Positions 16,137 through 24,552 of a DNA stretch of 64,000 bases are shown in pieces. Position 1 is the first letter of the stretch. Each line of letters starts with the position of its first letter. Below the pieces are notes generated by a model. It was not told the origin of the DNA. It saw nothing but the letters and a program-made list of their open reading frames with translations, and searched no databases. Where the stretch lies: NCBI GenBank assembly GCA_947623505.1, contig CANQGT010000001.1, positions 62,001 through 126,000 on the forward strand, given 5' to 3'. The stretch comes from an uncultured Clostridia bacterium (lineage in GTDB: Bacteria > Bacillota > Clostridia > Oscillospirales > Acutalibacteraceae). A program made the position numbers and the translations under genes.

Positions 16137-17570
16137 CTAAACCTCCTGCGCTTTCAGCATATTTGTTGTGCCGCTCTGCCCCAGAGGGATACCGGCCGTG
16201 ATTACAACTATATCGCCTTTTTTGATAATTCCCGTTTCAAGAGCCACCTCTACCGCGTGCTCAAACAATTCGTCCGTGTTTGACTTTTCGGAGCACATAA
16301 CGGGAATAACGCCCCATGAAAGATTATTTTGCCTTCGCACTTTGGCGCTGGTGGTGGCGGAAATTATGGGGCAATTCGGCCTGTATTTTGAAATCTGGCG
16401 GGCGGTGTTGCCGCTTTTCGTAACGGTGATTATCGCCTTCGCGTTAAGGTCGTGCGCCGTGGTGACGGTGGCGTGTGAAATGGCGGAGGTTATATCTCTC
16501 TTTCCGTGCTTCGGCATCACCTTTTTGAACTGCTCAACATAATTTATGTCACGCTCCGTCGTTTCGGCTATTGACGCCATGGTTTTAACCGATTCAACAG
16601 GGTGGGCTCCCATAGCCGTTTCGCCCGAAAGCATAAGAGCCGAAGTGCCGTCGTAAACGGCGTTCGCAACGTCGGTTATCTCCGCTCTCGTGGGGCGCGG
16701 ATTCGTTATCATCGATTCCAGCATCTGCGTTGCCGTAACAACTATTTTTCCGGAGGCGAACACCTTGTGAATTATCATTTTCTGAAGCGCCGGAATATTT
16801 TCAAACGGTATCTCAACGCCCATATCGCCGCGGGCTACCATAATACCGTCCGCCTCTTGGATAATTCCGTCTATATGCTCAACGCCCTCGTGATTTTCTA
16901 TCTTCGCGATTATTTTCACGTCGTTCCAGCCGAGAGCGTGGCAAAAATCGCGCAGATACGCTATGTCGGCGCCCGTTCTGCAAAATGAAGCCGCTATGAA
17001 ATCAAATCCCATTTCCGCTCCGAATTTCAGATCCTGCATATCCTTTTCAGAAAGATAAGGCATTTCGAGGGAGACGTTCGGCACGTTGACCCCCTTGTGG
17101 TCCGTGAGCAGACCGCCATCGTCAACGCGGCATATTATATCGTTATCCTTTATATCCGTAACGGTCATTGAAACAAGGCCGTCGTTTATAAGTATTTTAG
17201 TGCCCGCGCCGAGTTCCTGCGGCAACCGTTTATATGAAACGGAGCACTTTTTGCCGTCGCCCTCCACCTCATCGGAGGTGAGAACATAAGTTTCGCCTTT
17301 TCTTACCTCAACGCCCTGCGGTTCGGCAAAGGAACCGAGGCGTATTTCGGGCCCTTTCGTGTCGAGCAGGGTGGCAAGCGGCGCGTCAAGTTCCTCGCGA
17401 ACATGCCTTATATTTTCAAACCAAACCTTAAAATTATCGTAATCCGCGTGGGAAAAATTAAATCTTGCCACGTCCATACCCGCTTTTGCGAGCTTTCTGA
17501 GCACATCCTTTTCGCAGGAGGAGGGGCCGATGGTGCATATAATTTTGGTTTTTCTTTTTGAATTTATCAT
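16137..17570 (-). CDS. pyk: Pyruvate kinase
   Basis: Last step of glycolysis, phosphoenolpyruvate plus ADP to pyruvate plus ATP, feeding the PFOR encoded at 58834. 477 residues. KTKIICTIGPSS and ARFNFSHADY open the barrel, and the active-site segment IAKIENHEGVEHIDGI and MVARGDMGVEIP follow. The C-terminal domain ends near residue 475, so the extra PEP-utilising domain seen in Bacillus enzymes is absent. First gene of the pyk-mltG-thyA-folA unit. Confidence 0.98.
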   Translation of the reverse strand: MINSKRKTKIICTIGPSSCEKDVLRKLAKAGMDVARFNFSHADYDNFKVWFENIRHVREELDAPLATLLDTKGPEIRLGSFAEPQGVEVRKGETYVLTSDEVEGDGKKCSVSYKRLPQELGAGTKILINDGLVSMTVTDIKDNDIICRVDDGGLLTDHKGVNVPNVSLEMPYLSEKDMQDLKFGAEMGFDFIAASFCRTGADIAYLRDFCHALGWNDVKIIAKIENHEGVEHIDGIIQEADGIMVARGDMGVEIPFENIPALQKMIIHKVFASGKIVVTATQMLESMITNPRPTRAEITDVANAVYDGTSALMLSGETAMGAHPVESVKTMASIAETTERDINYVEQFKKVMPKHGKRDITSAISHATVTTAHDLNAKAIITVTKSGNTARQISKYRPNCPIISATTSAKVRRQNNLSWGVIPVMCSEKSNTDELFEHAVEVALETGIIKKGDIVVITAGIPLGQSGTTNMLKAQEV

Positions 17571-17601
17571 TGCTTTACCTCACAAATCACCGATAGATAA
17601 T

Positions 17602-17629
17602 ATTATAGCAAAAAATAAAGTAAAAGCAA
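17602..17629 (-). promoter_or_regulatory. Promoter of the pyk operon
   Basis: On the minus strand TTGCTT (17629-17624), 16-base spacer, TATAAT (17607-17602), about 32 bp upstream of the pyk start. GAGGTAAAGCA precedes the ATG. Confidence 0.6.
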
Positions 17630-17653
17630 TAAAAATCGCCCCGTTTTTATCAA

Positions 17654-17720
17654 GTAAAAAGCATGGTCGGCTTTTTACCTCGCGAAATTCGCGCGAGAGC
17701 GCCGAAAAGCGCCCTTTTTT
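17654..17720. repeat. Three consecutive hairpins in the pyk/17816 divergent region
   Basis: Perfect stem GTAAAAAGC/GCTTTTTAC (17654-17662, 17670-17678), then CTCGCG/CGCGAG (17679-17684, 17692-17697), then GCGC/GCGC (17699-17702, 17709-17712) followed by CC and a T run. The last is terminator-like on the plus strand although no plus-strand gene lies upstream. Function unknown. Confidence 0.5.
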
Positions 17721-17742
17721 TGCCGTTTACACCCGTTTTTTC

Positions 17743-17771
17743 TTGAACGCCGCCGCTTTTTCTGATATAAT
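17743..17771 (+). promoter_or_regulatory. Promoter for the membrane protein at 17816
   Basis: TTGAAC, 17-base spacer, TATAAT, 45 bp upstream of the ATG at 17816; AGAGGA serves as ribosome binding site. Confidence 0.75.
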
Positions 17772-17815
17772 TTTCATACGGTTATTTTTCGGATATTTCA
17801 AGAGGATTTACGGAT

Positions 17816-18451
17816 ATGGAAAAATACAAAAAATATTTGAATAACAATTATAAATTCGGCAAGGTGACTTTTGCCGCTATACTGTGCGCGATTTTTGTAA
17901 TTTCAAACTTTTACGGATTTGTTTACGAAGTTATCTTCTACTATTTTAACGGCGGAATGAAAGATATTTACTGGCGCGGAGGCTGTTTCGGCCCATGGAT
18001 AATCATCTACGGCATCGGCGCTCTGCTCATCTATTTCACCGCGTATAAGCGCAGGAAAAAGCCGCTTGAGGTGTTTCTGATAAGCGGCTTGGGCTGCGGC
18101 GCCCTTGAATTTCTCACCGGAGCGGGCTTTTATTATCTTATGGACGGAACAAGACATTGGGATTACAACACCGAAATTTTGAATTTCGGAAATATCGGCG
18201 GTTTCGTATGCCTGCGTTCGGTTCTTGTTTTCGCCGTATCCGGTATGCTTCTCATATATGTAATAGTGCCGCTTTTATACTATCTCGCAAAAAAGATGAA
18301 CAGAAAGGTTTTTCTCGCGGTTTGCTTTACGCTTTTCGCAATATATGCCGCCGATCAGCTTTACAGTTCGCTGATAACCGCCGTTTTTCCGAATTTGCCC
18401 GACGCATATGACATTTACGGAAATCTCGGTTTCAAATTTATGGAATTTTAA
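17816..18451 (+). CDS. Putative ABC-transporter type IV membrane protein (CmpB-like, PF06541-like)
   Basis: 211-residue integral membrane protein with about five or six hydrophobic helices (roughly 18-40, 60-78, 87-110, 127-158, 165-195). The segment GFVYEVIFYYFNG followed by RGGCFGPWIIIYGIGAL resembles the small Firmicute family named putative ABC-transporter type IV, whose biochemical role is unknown. No ATPase is adjacent. It is followed 15 bp later by another membrane protein, probably in one transcript, and the pair is transcribed away from pyk. Confidence 0.75.
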   Translation: MEKYKKYLNNNYKFGKVTFAAILCAIFVISNFYGFVYEVIFYYFNGGMKDIYWRGGCFGPWIIIYGIGALLIYFTAYKRRKKPLEVFLISGLGCGALEFLTGAGFYYLMDGTRHWDYNTEILNFGNIGGFVCLRSVLVFAVSGMLLIYVIVPLLYYLAKKMNRKVFLAVCFTLFAIYAADQLYSSLITAVFPNLPDAYDIYGNLGFKFMEF

Positions 18452-18466
18452 AAGAGCGTTATAATA

Positions 18467-19156
18467 ATGGAATTTTATGAACTTTTAAAAGAAATAGTCG
18501 GCTTTATTCCCGATGAATTTCAGCTTTTGAGGGAGCTGTCGGCTCTTGCCCTGCCATGGGTTATGGGAATATGCACTGCCGCCACCTGCTTTTTCGGCCA
18601 TAAGCTGCACGGGATTTGGAAAGCGTTTTTGTTTTTTTGGATAGGCTTTTTCTTTCCTCTCTTAATAATTCAGCTTATTTTAAAACTTGACGGGGCGCTG
18701 TTTTGGATAAGCGTTGCCTTGTGCGCGGCGCTTGGCGTTTTGTGCGCTGTAAAATCCAAAAAGCTGCATAAAATAGAGCTTTTTGTTACAACATTTTTTC
18801 TGGTGTTCATTGCCGTTCCGCCCTACCTTTCTTTTCTCGGAAATTTGGGAAGCGCCGCGGCGGGATTTATAACGGCTGCGGTTGCCGCTATACTGAGCAT
18901 CAGATACAAATATATTACCGTTATAGTAACGACCGGATTTACAGGCGCTTTTCTGCTTTTCGGTATGATAGAGAATATAACCGGACTTTCCCACACGCTT
19001 ATTACGGCGCTTGCCGTTTTTGCAGGGCTCGCGGGCATAGCGGTTCAATGCTTTGTTGAGAGAAAAGAACTGAAAGAAACGAGCGAGCATCTAAAAAAGA
19101 GAAAGGAACAGATAAAATCCGTTCCCGATAAAATAAAATCGCATAAGGAAAGTTAA
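18467..19156 (+). CDS. Multi-pass membrane protein with charged C-terminal tail, unknown function
   Basis: 229 residues and no family recognised with confidence. After a short amphipathic N-terminus there are seven or eight hydrophobic segments between about residues 25 and 195, several rich in alanine and phenylalanine, then a highly charged tail (about 198-229: RKELKETSEHLKKRKEQ) likely to be cytoplasmic and helical. It follows the CmpB-like gene by 15 bp and ends at a bidirectional terminator. A DUF4203/TMEM198-like fold is possible. Confidence 0.65.
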   Translation: MEFYELLKEIVGFIPDEFQLLRELSALALPWVMGICTAATCFFGHKLHGIWKAFLFFWIGFFFPLLIIQLILKLDGALFWISVALCAALGVLCAVKSKKLHKIELFVTTFFLVFIAVPPYLSFLGNLGSAAAGFITAAVAAILSIRYKYITVIVTTGFTGAFLLFGMIENITGLSHTLITALAVFAGLAGIAVQCFVERKELKETSEHLKKRKEQIKSVPDKIKSHKES

Positions 19157-19183
19157 AGCGCGGGTATAAAAACCCGCGCTTTA
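19154..19183. terminator. Bidirectional terminator between convergent genes
   Basis: Perfect 12-bp inverted repeat TAAAGCGCGGGT/ACCCGCGCTTTA with a 6-base loop, between the membrane protein ending at 19156 and the lipase ending at 19185. A and T runs on both sides allow it to work on either strand. Confidence 0.85.
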
Positions 19184-19184
19184 A

Positions 19185-21350
19185 TTATGCAGTTATCCCG
19201 CGCACGGCGGCGCGTTTTTTTCTAAGCTTTTTACGATGCTTTACGATTGCCTTTATTATAAATACAATAATCAGAAGCAAAAGCGCTGCCGCGATAACGG
19301 CGGCGATTACCGCCAAAGCAACGGTAAATCCTGATAAAACATACACTCTGCATATCGCCGTAAATCCTCCGTAACTCGCTTTAACAACCGTTTGGCCGGC
19401 ACTTTTTGCCATGAGATTTCCGTTTTCGTCTATTTCGGCAACGTCCGAATCCGTAACGCTCCACCGCGCCTTGCCGGCATTGATGTTCTCTCCCAAAGCG
19501 GACACGCCGAAAGCGTATTTCCCGTTGACAACGGTAAATAGCATACTTTTATCAAGTTCGGTATAAAGAGCGTCCGAATACGGCAAAAGCGAGAGCGGGA
19601 TTTTGCCCGAATCGCTGATTACAGCGGGAGACTGCGAGCCGACGGTTATTTCGGCCGCCTCGGCGTCTGTATTGGCCGCGTAGACCGAAAGCGTGTCGTT
19701 TTCCGCCGATTTTGTTAAGAATATATTTTCCGCCCCGTCAAGACTTTCCGCCTTCACCGTTATATCTCCGTTTTTTGTGTAAACACGGAAGAAACCGGCG
19801 CCGCTTTCGTCCTCAAAACGGTAAACGCCCGTATCCTGCCGTGAAAAGACCTTTTCACCCGCTTTTGAATCGTAAATAACGCCGTTTCTATCCGAAACGG
19901 AAATATTATCCGCTGAGCAGGAAAGCGTGTAAACGGGGACGATCTCGGAGCCGTTTTCCGACTTTATCTCAACGGTTATCTTCGTTCCGTCGCTTTTAAT
20001 CTGTTCCAAATCAAACGTGAAATACGATTCTGTCACCTTTGCGCCGTCGGGCTTTCCGCGATAGCCGTCCGCTCTCGCGGCCTTATCGAGTTTTACCGCG
20101 GGTTTGCCGTCGAGCGTTACGAAAATAAAGCCGTCCTCTTCCTTTAACGCCGCGTCGCCGTCTGCATACAGGGTAAGCTTATCGTGGCCGCCGCAATCAA
20201 CAACGGTGTCCGTACCGTCGCCCTCAAAATAAAAATACGAATCGTTTCCCGCGCTGCCGTCTATAATATCGTCGCCTCTGCCGCCGACAAGAACGTCGTT
20301 TCCGTCTCCCGATTCAAGATAATCGTCGCCGTCGCCGCCGTAGAGCGTATCAAGCCCGCCGTGCGCCCCGGGAGAAGTCAGAACACCCGCCTTTGAATCG
20401 CCGAGCAAAACCGCTCCGTCTATATTCGTTACGGTAAGAACGCTTTGAGAACCGCTTACAACGCTTTTGCCCTTTTCGTCGGAGAGCTCGATGCTTTCAT
20501 TTTTTTCGTCTATGTCAAGCATATGCGCAACGGAATGCGAAAAGAATTTGTCGCCCGTGTTGCGGTTTTGGTGTTTTATCGCGTTTTTGAAAAGGCCGTA
20601 TTCAAAAGAACCCACTATGAAATCATGCTCGTTGACGTGGTCGACCGTTTGCCAATAATCAAACCCGCGGTAAACCTTGCCGAATACGGGAGCGTTGTCG
20701 TAATAAAGCGTGCCCGTCATCTGCGCCGCGTTAAATGTTTCACCGTGCCAACCGTAATACTGAGCGATTTCGGTCGCGAGCGCCCCGCCGAGCGAATGAC
20801 CCGTTGAGGAAAACGTATAATCTGAATTTGACAAAATATAGTCTTTCGTAAGCTCAAGCGTATCGTTTATCTGAGGCGCGTCGATGGAAATAAGGCCGAA
20901 TTCGGCGTCGTTTATGCCGTCCTTGCCCAAAGCGTCGGAAGTGCCGCGAAAAGCAAGAACTATTTGCTTTGAATCTTCGTTCTTATAAGCGCAGGCAAAA
21001 AATCCGCTGCTTTCGTTGACGAAGACCTCATCGACCGTCCATTCCCCGACGTATTTTTTCAGCATATCGCCGTTGCCGATTTTCGCTTCGGAATTTTTAA
21101 GCCAAAGGCGGCCGGACTTTTTCAAAACGTCGGTACCGTCAACTATTTCCGCCACGGTTTTCCCCTCGCAGCCCGAAAGCTCGCAATACGAAAGATTGCT
21201 GAAAAGCATATACTGTATATCGGTTACATCGGCAGAGCCGCCCAAAGCCGCGCCGCTTGCCGCCGACGCCGCCGTTTGCGGAAGTATAGCAGCGCATATG
21301 AGAGAAAAAGCGGCAAGAATAATTTTGAGTTTACTTAGTAAAGAGCCCAT
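19185..21350 (-). CDS. Secreted, membrane-anchored lipase (class 3) with RTX-type repeats and Ig-like domain
   Basis: 721 residues from the ATG at 21350-21348 (GGAG 8 bases upstream); the frame also opens 17 codons earlier without a good site. A signal peptide spans about 1-31. The alpha/beta-hydrolase domain has the nucleophile motif GHSLGG (184-189, Ser186) and resembles fungal-type class 3 lipases. RTX-like nonapeptides (GGDGDDYLESGDGNDVL, GGRGDD, GSAGND) span about 331-372, expected to bind calcium. A Big_2-like module precedes a hydrophobic helix (about 675-699) and a basic tail, so the protein is probably tethered to the outer face of the membrane. Substrate unknown. Confidence 0.88.
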   Translation of the reverse strand: MGSLLSKLKIILAAFSLICAAILPQTAASAASGAALGGSADVTDIQYMLFSNLSYCELSGCEGKTVAEIVDGTDVLKKSGRLWLKNSEAKIGNGDMLKKYVGEWTVDEVFVNESSGFFACAYKNEDSKQIVLAFRGTSDALGKDGINDAEFGLISIDAPQINDTLELTKDYILSNSDYTFSSTGHSLGGALATEIAQYYGWHGETFNAAQMTGTLYYDNAPVFGKVYRGFDYWQTVDHVNEHDFIVGSFEYGLFKNAIKHQNRNTGDKFFSHSVAHMLDIDEKNESIELSDEKGKSVVSGSQSVLTVTNIDGAVLLGDSKAGVLTSPGAHGGLDTLYGGDGDDYLESGDGNDVLVGGRGDDIIDGSAGNDSYFYFEGDGTDTVVDCGGHDKLTLYADGDAALKEEDGFIFVTLDGKPAVKLDKAARADGYRGKPDGAKVTESYFTFDLEQIKSDGTKITVEIKSENGSEIVPVYTLSCSADNISVSDRNGVIYDSKAGEKVFSRQDTGVYRFEDESGAGFFRVYTKNGDITVKAESLDGAENIFLTKSAENDTLSVYAANTDAEAAEITVGSQSPAVISDSGKIPLSLLPYSDALYTELDKSMLFTVVNGKYAFGVSALGENINAGKARWSVTDSDVAEIDENGNLMAKSAGQTVVKASYGGFTAICRVYVLSGFTVALAVIAAVIAAALLLLIIVFIIKAIVKHRKKLRKKRAAVRGITA

Positions 21351-21375
21351 AATACATTCTCCAAGTGTTTTATAG

Positions 21376-21412
21376 CTGAGGGAAGCCGTTTGGATATTCA
21401 AAATTCCCTCAG
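21376..21412. repeat. Inverted repeat between the AAC(3) gene and the lipase gene
   Basis: CTGAGGGAA (21376-21384) and TTCCCTCAG (21404-21412) form a perfect 9-bp inverted repeat with a 19-base loop, 26 bp upstream of the lipase start. It could be a leader hairpin, an operator, or a weak terminator for the AAC(3) gene; no T run follows on the minus strand. Confidence 0.5.
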
Positions 21413-21437
21413 TTTTCGCAATATCCCCGATTCTTAA

Positions 21438-22181
21438 CTACGTCTTTAAACCGTACAGTTTAAACGCATCGTTTTTTAATTCCTGCGCGTATAGCCCCAC
21501 CACATCGGATATATTAAAGAGCATAGCCTTTGAATTGCCGATCATTCCGTCTTTGATAACGCCTTTTTCATACGCAATATTCTGAATTGTGTACCAAGGT
21601 TTTACGGGAAAAATTCCCGATTCTATAATCCATTCATCAGGAGGATATATTTCGTTGATTTCATCGCTTAAAGGGAAATAGTTTTTTATATCGTCGGGAA
21701 GCAAATCCTCAACATAGTGCATCGCGGTTAATTTGTAAATATCAACACCGAGCATAAGAGCTTTACCGCCATTGCTTATTAAATATTGCAGACCGTCCTT
21801 GACTTCGTTTTTTGACTTGCCCCAAGCGGAGATGCGGAATATTCCCTCGTTTGTAACAGTATCGGGCATTTGTCTGAAAGTATCGGCTATAACGCCCATT
21901 GCGCTTTGTTTGCAATCTTCGGGTAATATTTGAATTTTAGTTGTAATGCCAAGCAATTTATCTTTTTCAGTCAACGGGAACTCTTTACTCAATCTTAAAG
22001 ATGGCATAAATATACTGCCTTTTTTGCCAACAACATCCTTTAACGCACAAATAACTGTTTTCGCTCCGCCGTCAACATATCCAAAGCTGCTTAATGAGCT
22101 ATGCACTTCAATTTCATCGCCTGTTTTTACGCCTAAGTCAAGCAGCCCGTTTATTATATCTTGTTTTGTAACGGTTTTCAT
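21438..22181 (-). CDS. AAC(3)-family N-acetyltransferase
   Basis: 247 residues, similar in form to aminoglycoside 3-N-acetyltransferases, which use acetyl-CoA. The start-proximal motif VHSSLSSFGYVDGGAKTV, MPSLRLS, and the active-site histidine segment GVDIYKLTAMHYVEDLL are present. Members of this family without proven drug targets are common on Firmicute chromosomes, so resistance should not be assumed. It is the last gene of the peptidase E-DUF2441-AAC(3) operon, 5 bp after its neighbour. The segment is visibly more AT-rich than the housekeeping region. Confidence 0.85.
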   Translation of the reverse strand: MKTVTKQDIINGLLDLGVKTGDEIEVHSSLSSFGYVDGGAKTVICALKDVVGKKGSIFMPSLRLSKEFPLTEKDKLLGITTKIQILPEDCKQSAMGVIADTFRQMPDTVTNEGIFRISAWGKSKNEVKDGLQYLISNGGKALMLGVDIYKLTAMHYVEDLLPDDIKNYFPLSDEINEIYPPDEWIIESGIFPVKPWYTIQNIAYEKGVIKDGMIGNSKAMLFNISDVVGLYAQELKNDAFKLYGLKT

Positions 22182-22186
22182 AAATC

Positions 22187-22735
22187 TTATTTATATTCCT
22201 TTACTATTTCAACAACCTCAATATCACCGTCAACAAGCATTTCCGAAACCGATGATTCATCAAAGCCCTTGTTCGCCCAATATTCTTCGGCAAGAATAAG
22301 GTTTTCTTTTTCCGTTAATCTGCCGTTAAAGCATTTTTCCGCATCACCGTAAAACACATTTCCGTTTATTTTTAACTTAACAATCTGAAATGTCGGTCTG
22401 CCTAAACCAATAAAATAATCAAACCAATTTTCAGCCTCACGCAATGTTTTTGAAACATACAGACAAGCCAATCTTGAGGGGTAATCAGAATATTTATCTT
22501 CTCTGACTTTTTCTAATGCCAATTCCCGCAATGCCACAGAGGTGTGGTGTTCAAGTTCAACATTCTTGTATCTCTCAGGATAATTATAAATATCATTAAC
22601 TATATCAACTTTTTCATTAACTCTTTTCCAAACGCCGTTATGATGATTTTCATCAAAAATTATATGCTGACCTAAAAACATAGGCTTTTCGGTTACAACA
22701 TGATAAGCCGTTAATTCTGCCATACCTATAATCAA
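22187..22735 (-). CDS. DUF2441-like protein
   Basis: 182 residues. The N-terminal segment AYHVVTEKPMFLGQHIIFDENHHNGV and the arrangement of aromatic residues resemble DUF2441 proteins, which have been compared with ADP-ribosyltransferase folds; no activity is known. The start chosen is TTG at 22735, 5 bases after AAAGGA; the ATG four codons in has no spaced site. It lies between the peptidase E and AAC(3) genes on one transcript. Family assignment is from memory of the pattern. Confidence 0.6.
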   Translation of the reverse strand: MIIGMAELTAYHVVTEKPMFLGQHIIFDENHHNGVWKRVNEKVDIVNDIYNYPERYKNVELEHHTSVALRELALEKVREDKYSDYPSRLACLYVSKTLREAENWFDYFIGLGRPTFQIVKLKINGNVFYGDAEKCFNGRLTEKENLILAEEYWANKGFDESSVSEMLVDGDIEVVEIVKEYK

Positions 22736-22762
22736 ATGATTCCTTTCATTAAATAAAACAAA

Positions 22763-23359
22763 TCAATCCGTATATTCAACCGTGTAATCATCGTTGCTGT
22801 TGACTATAACTGCCTGACTGTTTGTAAGCACTATAAAATTGAGATTCGGGTATTCGCTTATTGTTTTATCGATCAAAGCGCTGTATTCCTCACTGCTTTT
22901 ATAATGGGGCAGTATATACGCATTTATCAAATTAAGCGACTTATAATCCGTAAGTAGCTTAGCGTCATTTTTATTATCAAGATTGGAAACATATTCGATG
23001 GACGGGCACGCAACGCATGAGCCCGCGCTTGCGCCGATATAAATCTTTTTACGCGCGAAATCCCTTAATTCGTTTAAAACATTTTTCTGTTTTATCTGCT
23101 GTAATAAGTAAAAGCAGTTACCGCCCGCGACATAAAGCGCATCGATCGTATTGAGCTTTTCAACGATTTCTTCTTTGCTCTGCGTTGAAAGCTCAATATC
23201 AATTATTTTATATCCCATATTTTGCAGATCCGTTTTATTTTGCGCCGTATAACTGCGATCCTTTTCCACTTCGGACGCTGTTGGGATAAAGCCGACCGCG
23301 GAGCCCTCTTTTACATATTTTTTAATTATCCGCATATTGCCCGAAAGTAATATTTCCAT
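22763..23359 (-). CDS. Peptidase E-like serine peptidase (family S51)
   Basis: 198 residues, the usual size for S51 enzymes, which cleave N-terminal aspartyl dipeptides. The nucleophile serine lies in YIGASAGSCVA (Ser111); VAGGNCFYLL near 78-86 and the histidine segment ILPHYKS near 150 are also typical. No signal peptide, so cytoplasmic. First gene of a three-gene operon with a promoter at 23396-23425. Confidence 0.88.
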   Translation of the reverse strand: MEILLSGNMRIIKKYVKEGSAVGFIPTASEVEKDRSYTAQNKTDLQNMGYKIIDIELSTQSKEEIVEKLNTIDALYVAGGNCFYLLQQIKQKNVLNELRDFARKKIYIGASAGSCVACPSIEYVSNLDNKNDAKLLTDYKSLNLINAYILPHYKSSEEYSALIDKTISEYPNLNFIVLTNSQAVIVNSNDDYTVEYTD

Positions 23360-23395
23360 TTAATAGCTTTGCCTTTCTGTTACCGTACTTATTTA

Positions 23396-23425
23396 ATAAT
23401 ATCATAAGGAGTAATAAAAGTCCAA
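23396..23425 (-). promoter_or_regulatory. Promoter of the peptidase E operon
   Basis: On the minus strand TTGGAC (23425-23420), 18-base spacer, TATTAT (23401-23396), 37 bp upstream of the start; AGAAAGG lies before the ATG. Confidence 0.6.
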
Positions 23426-23438
23426 CAAATAAAAAAAG

Positions 23439-23464
23439 GTCAGAGTATCACAAGACACCCTGAC
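23439..23464 (-). terminator. Intrinsic terminator after the methyltransferase gene
   Basis: An 11-bp stem (GTCAGGGTGTC with GATACTCTGAC, two G-U pairs), tetraloop TTGT, then CTTTTTTT on the minus strand. A second small hairpin, ATAATCCG/CGGATTAT (23473-23498), lies between it and the stop codon. Confidence 0.8.
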
Positions 23465-23503
23465 TTATCTTTATAATCCGAAATGTGTATCGGATTATGC
23501 TTT

Positions 23504-24328
23504 TTACTTAATGCCGATTCGCATACGGTAACAAAAGCCGATGTCAAATTCATCGCTGCCGTAAATTGATTTTACCTTTTTCTCAAACAGTTCAATATCT
23601 TTTTCAATCAAATCAGGGTGTATTTTGAGTATTGTCTGCAAGCTGCCTTGACTGAGAGCAATGCCGATAAATCTGTTTGCATTGCATTTTTCCTGATTCA
23701 TAAAAACAATCTCTCTGCAATACCTGAAATAGCCGCTTTGCCTGATATTTTGCAAATGCATATCCTTATTCCAACGCTGAAAGGTTTTGTTAATATCTTT
23801 ATTTTCATATTCAATTAATTTAACTTTATTGTAAAACTGCATATAGGCCGATTCCGCCTCTAAGCCGCATACAGGCGGCCAATCGCAGTCTATCGTAGCA
23901 AACACTCCGTTAGATTTCAGAATACGGTCAACTTCTTTTAAAGTGTTGGCGGGATTCATCCAATGAAACGATTGCGAGCAAATAACAATATCCGTTGAAT
24001 GTTCGGGCAAAGTTGTACTGTCGGAATAAGCCTTAATGAATGAAATGCCGCTGCTTTTCCGCTTTGCGATTGAAAGCATTTCATCGTTTGGTTCAATGCC
24101 GATTATGTTATCGCACTTGCCGAGCCAAGCCATAGTTGACAGACCTGTTCCGCAGCCTAAATCAACGATCTGTTCGGGCTTGCGTTCAAGATATTTCATC
24201 ACCATATTACAGGCGAACGCGGGAACGGCAGGTCTGCTGTTTTCATAAAGCTGAGCAAACCCCGAAAAACGGTTTGAATTGATTTTGTCGTTTTGAATAT
24301 CATTTAACTTGTTATCCTTAATTTCCAT
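23504..24328 (-). CDS. Class I SAM-dependent methyltransferase
   Basis: 274 residues from the ATG at 24328-24326, preceded by AGGTGATAAT; an in-frame start 12 codons upstream lacks a site. The SAM-binding motif VDLGCGTGLS lies near residue 50-60, followed by GIEPNDEM and the motif IV region DIVICSQSFHWM, typical of Methyltransf_11/25 enzymes of the UbiE/Tam1 type. Substrate unknown. It is transcribed alone, with its own promoter and terminator, within the AT-rich accessory stretch. Confidence 0.85.
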   Translation of the reverse strand: MEIKDNKLNDIQNDKINSNRFSGFAQLYENSRPAVPAFACNMVMKYLERKPEQIVDLGCGTGLSTMAWLGKCDNIIGIEPNDEMLSIAKRKSSGISFIKAYSDSTTLPEHSTDIVICSQSFHWMNPANTLKEVDRILKSNGVFATIDCDWPPVCGLEAESAYMQFYNKVKLIEYENKDINKTFQRWNKDMHLQNIRQSGYFRYCREIVFMNQEKCNANRFIGIALSQGSLQTILKIHPDLIEKDIELFEKKVKSIYGSDEFDIGFCYRMRIGIK

Positions 24329-24344
24329 ATTATCACCTGATTTA

Positions 24345-24372
24345 ATTATAACCGATAATCTCAATATGTAAA
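24345..24372 (-). promoter_or_regulatory. Promoter of the methyltransferase gene
   Basis: TTTACA (24372-24367), 16-base spacer, TATAAT (24350-24345) on the minus strand, 16 bp from the chosen ATG. Confidence 0.65.
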
Positions 24373-24552
24373 GAAACTGTTTGTTGCTGTTAAACGCGAA
24401 GTTATTTTGACTGAAATTATATATTTATGTCGAAAAACGAGCCTTTCGGTTTTTGGCAAACATCCCATAATTCCGTATAAATCGCTCCCCCATTTTGCCC
24501 TTTGTTAATCAAATTAAATATTTGTCTGAAATTAACGTAAGTCGTTTAACTT

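Noticed and set aside
21438-22181. Calling the AAC(3)-type gene an aminoglycoside resistance gene
   Set aside because: Family membership alone does not show drug acetylation; many chromosomal members have no known resistance phenotype.
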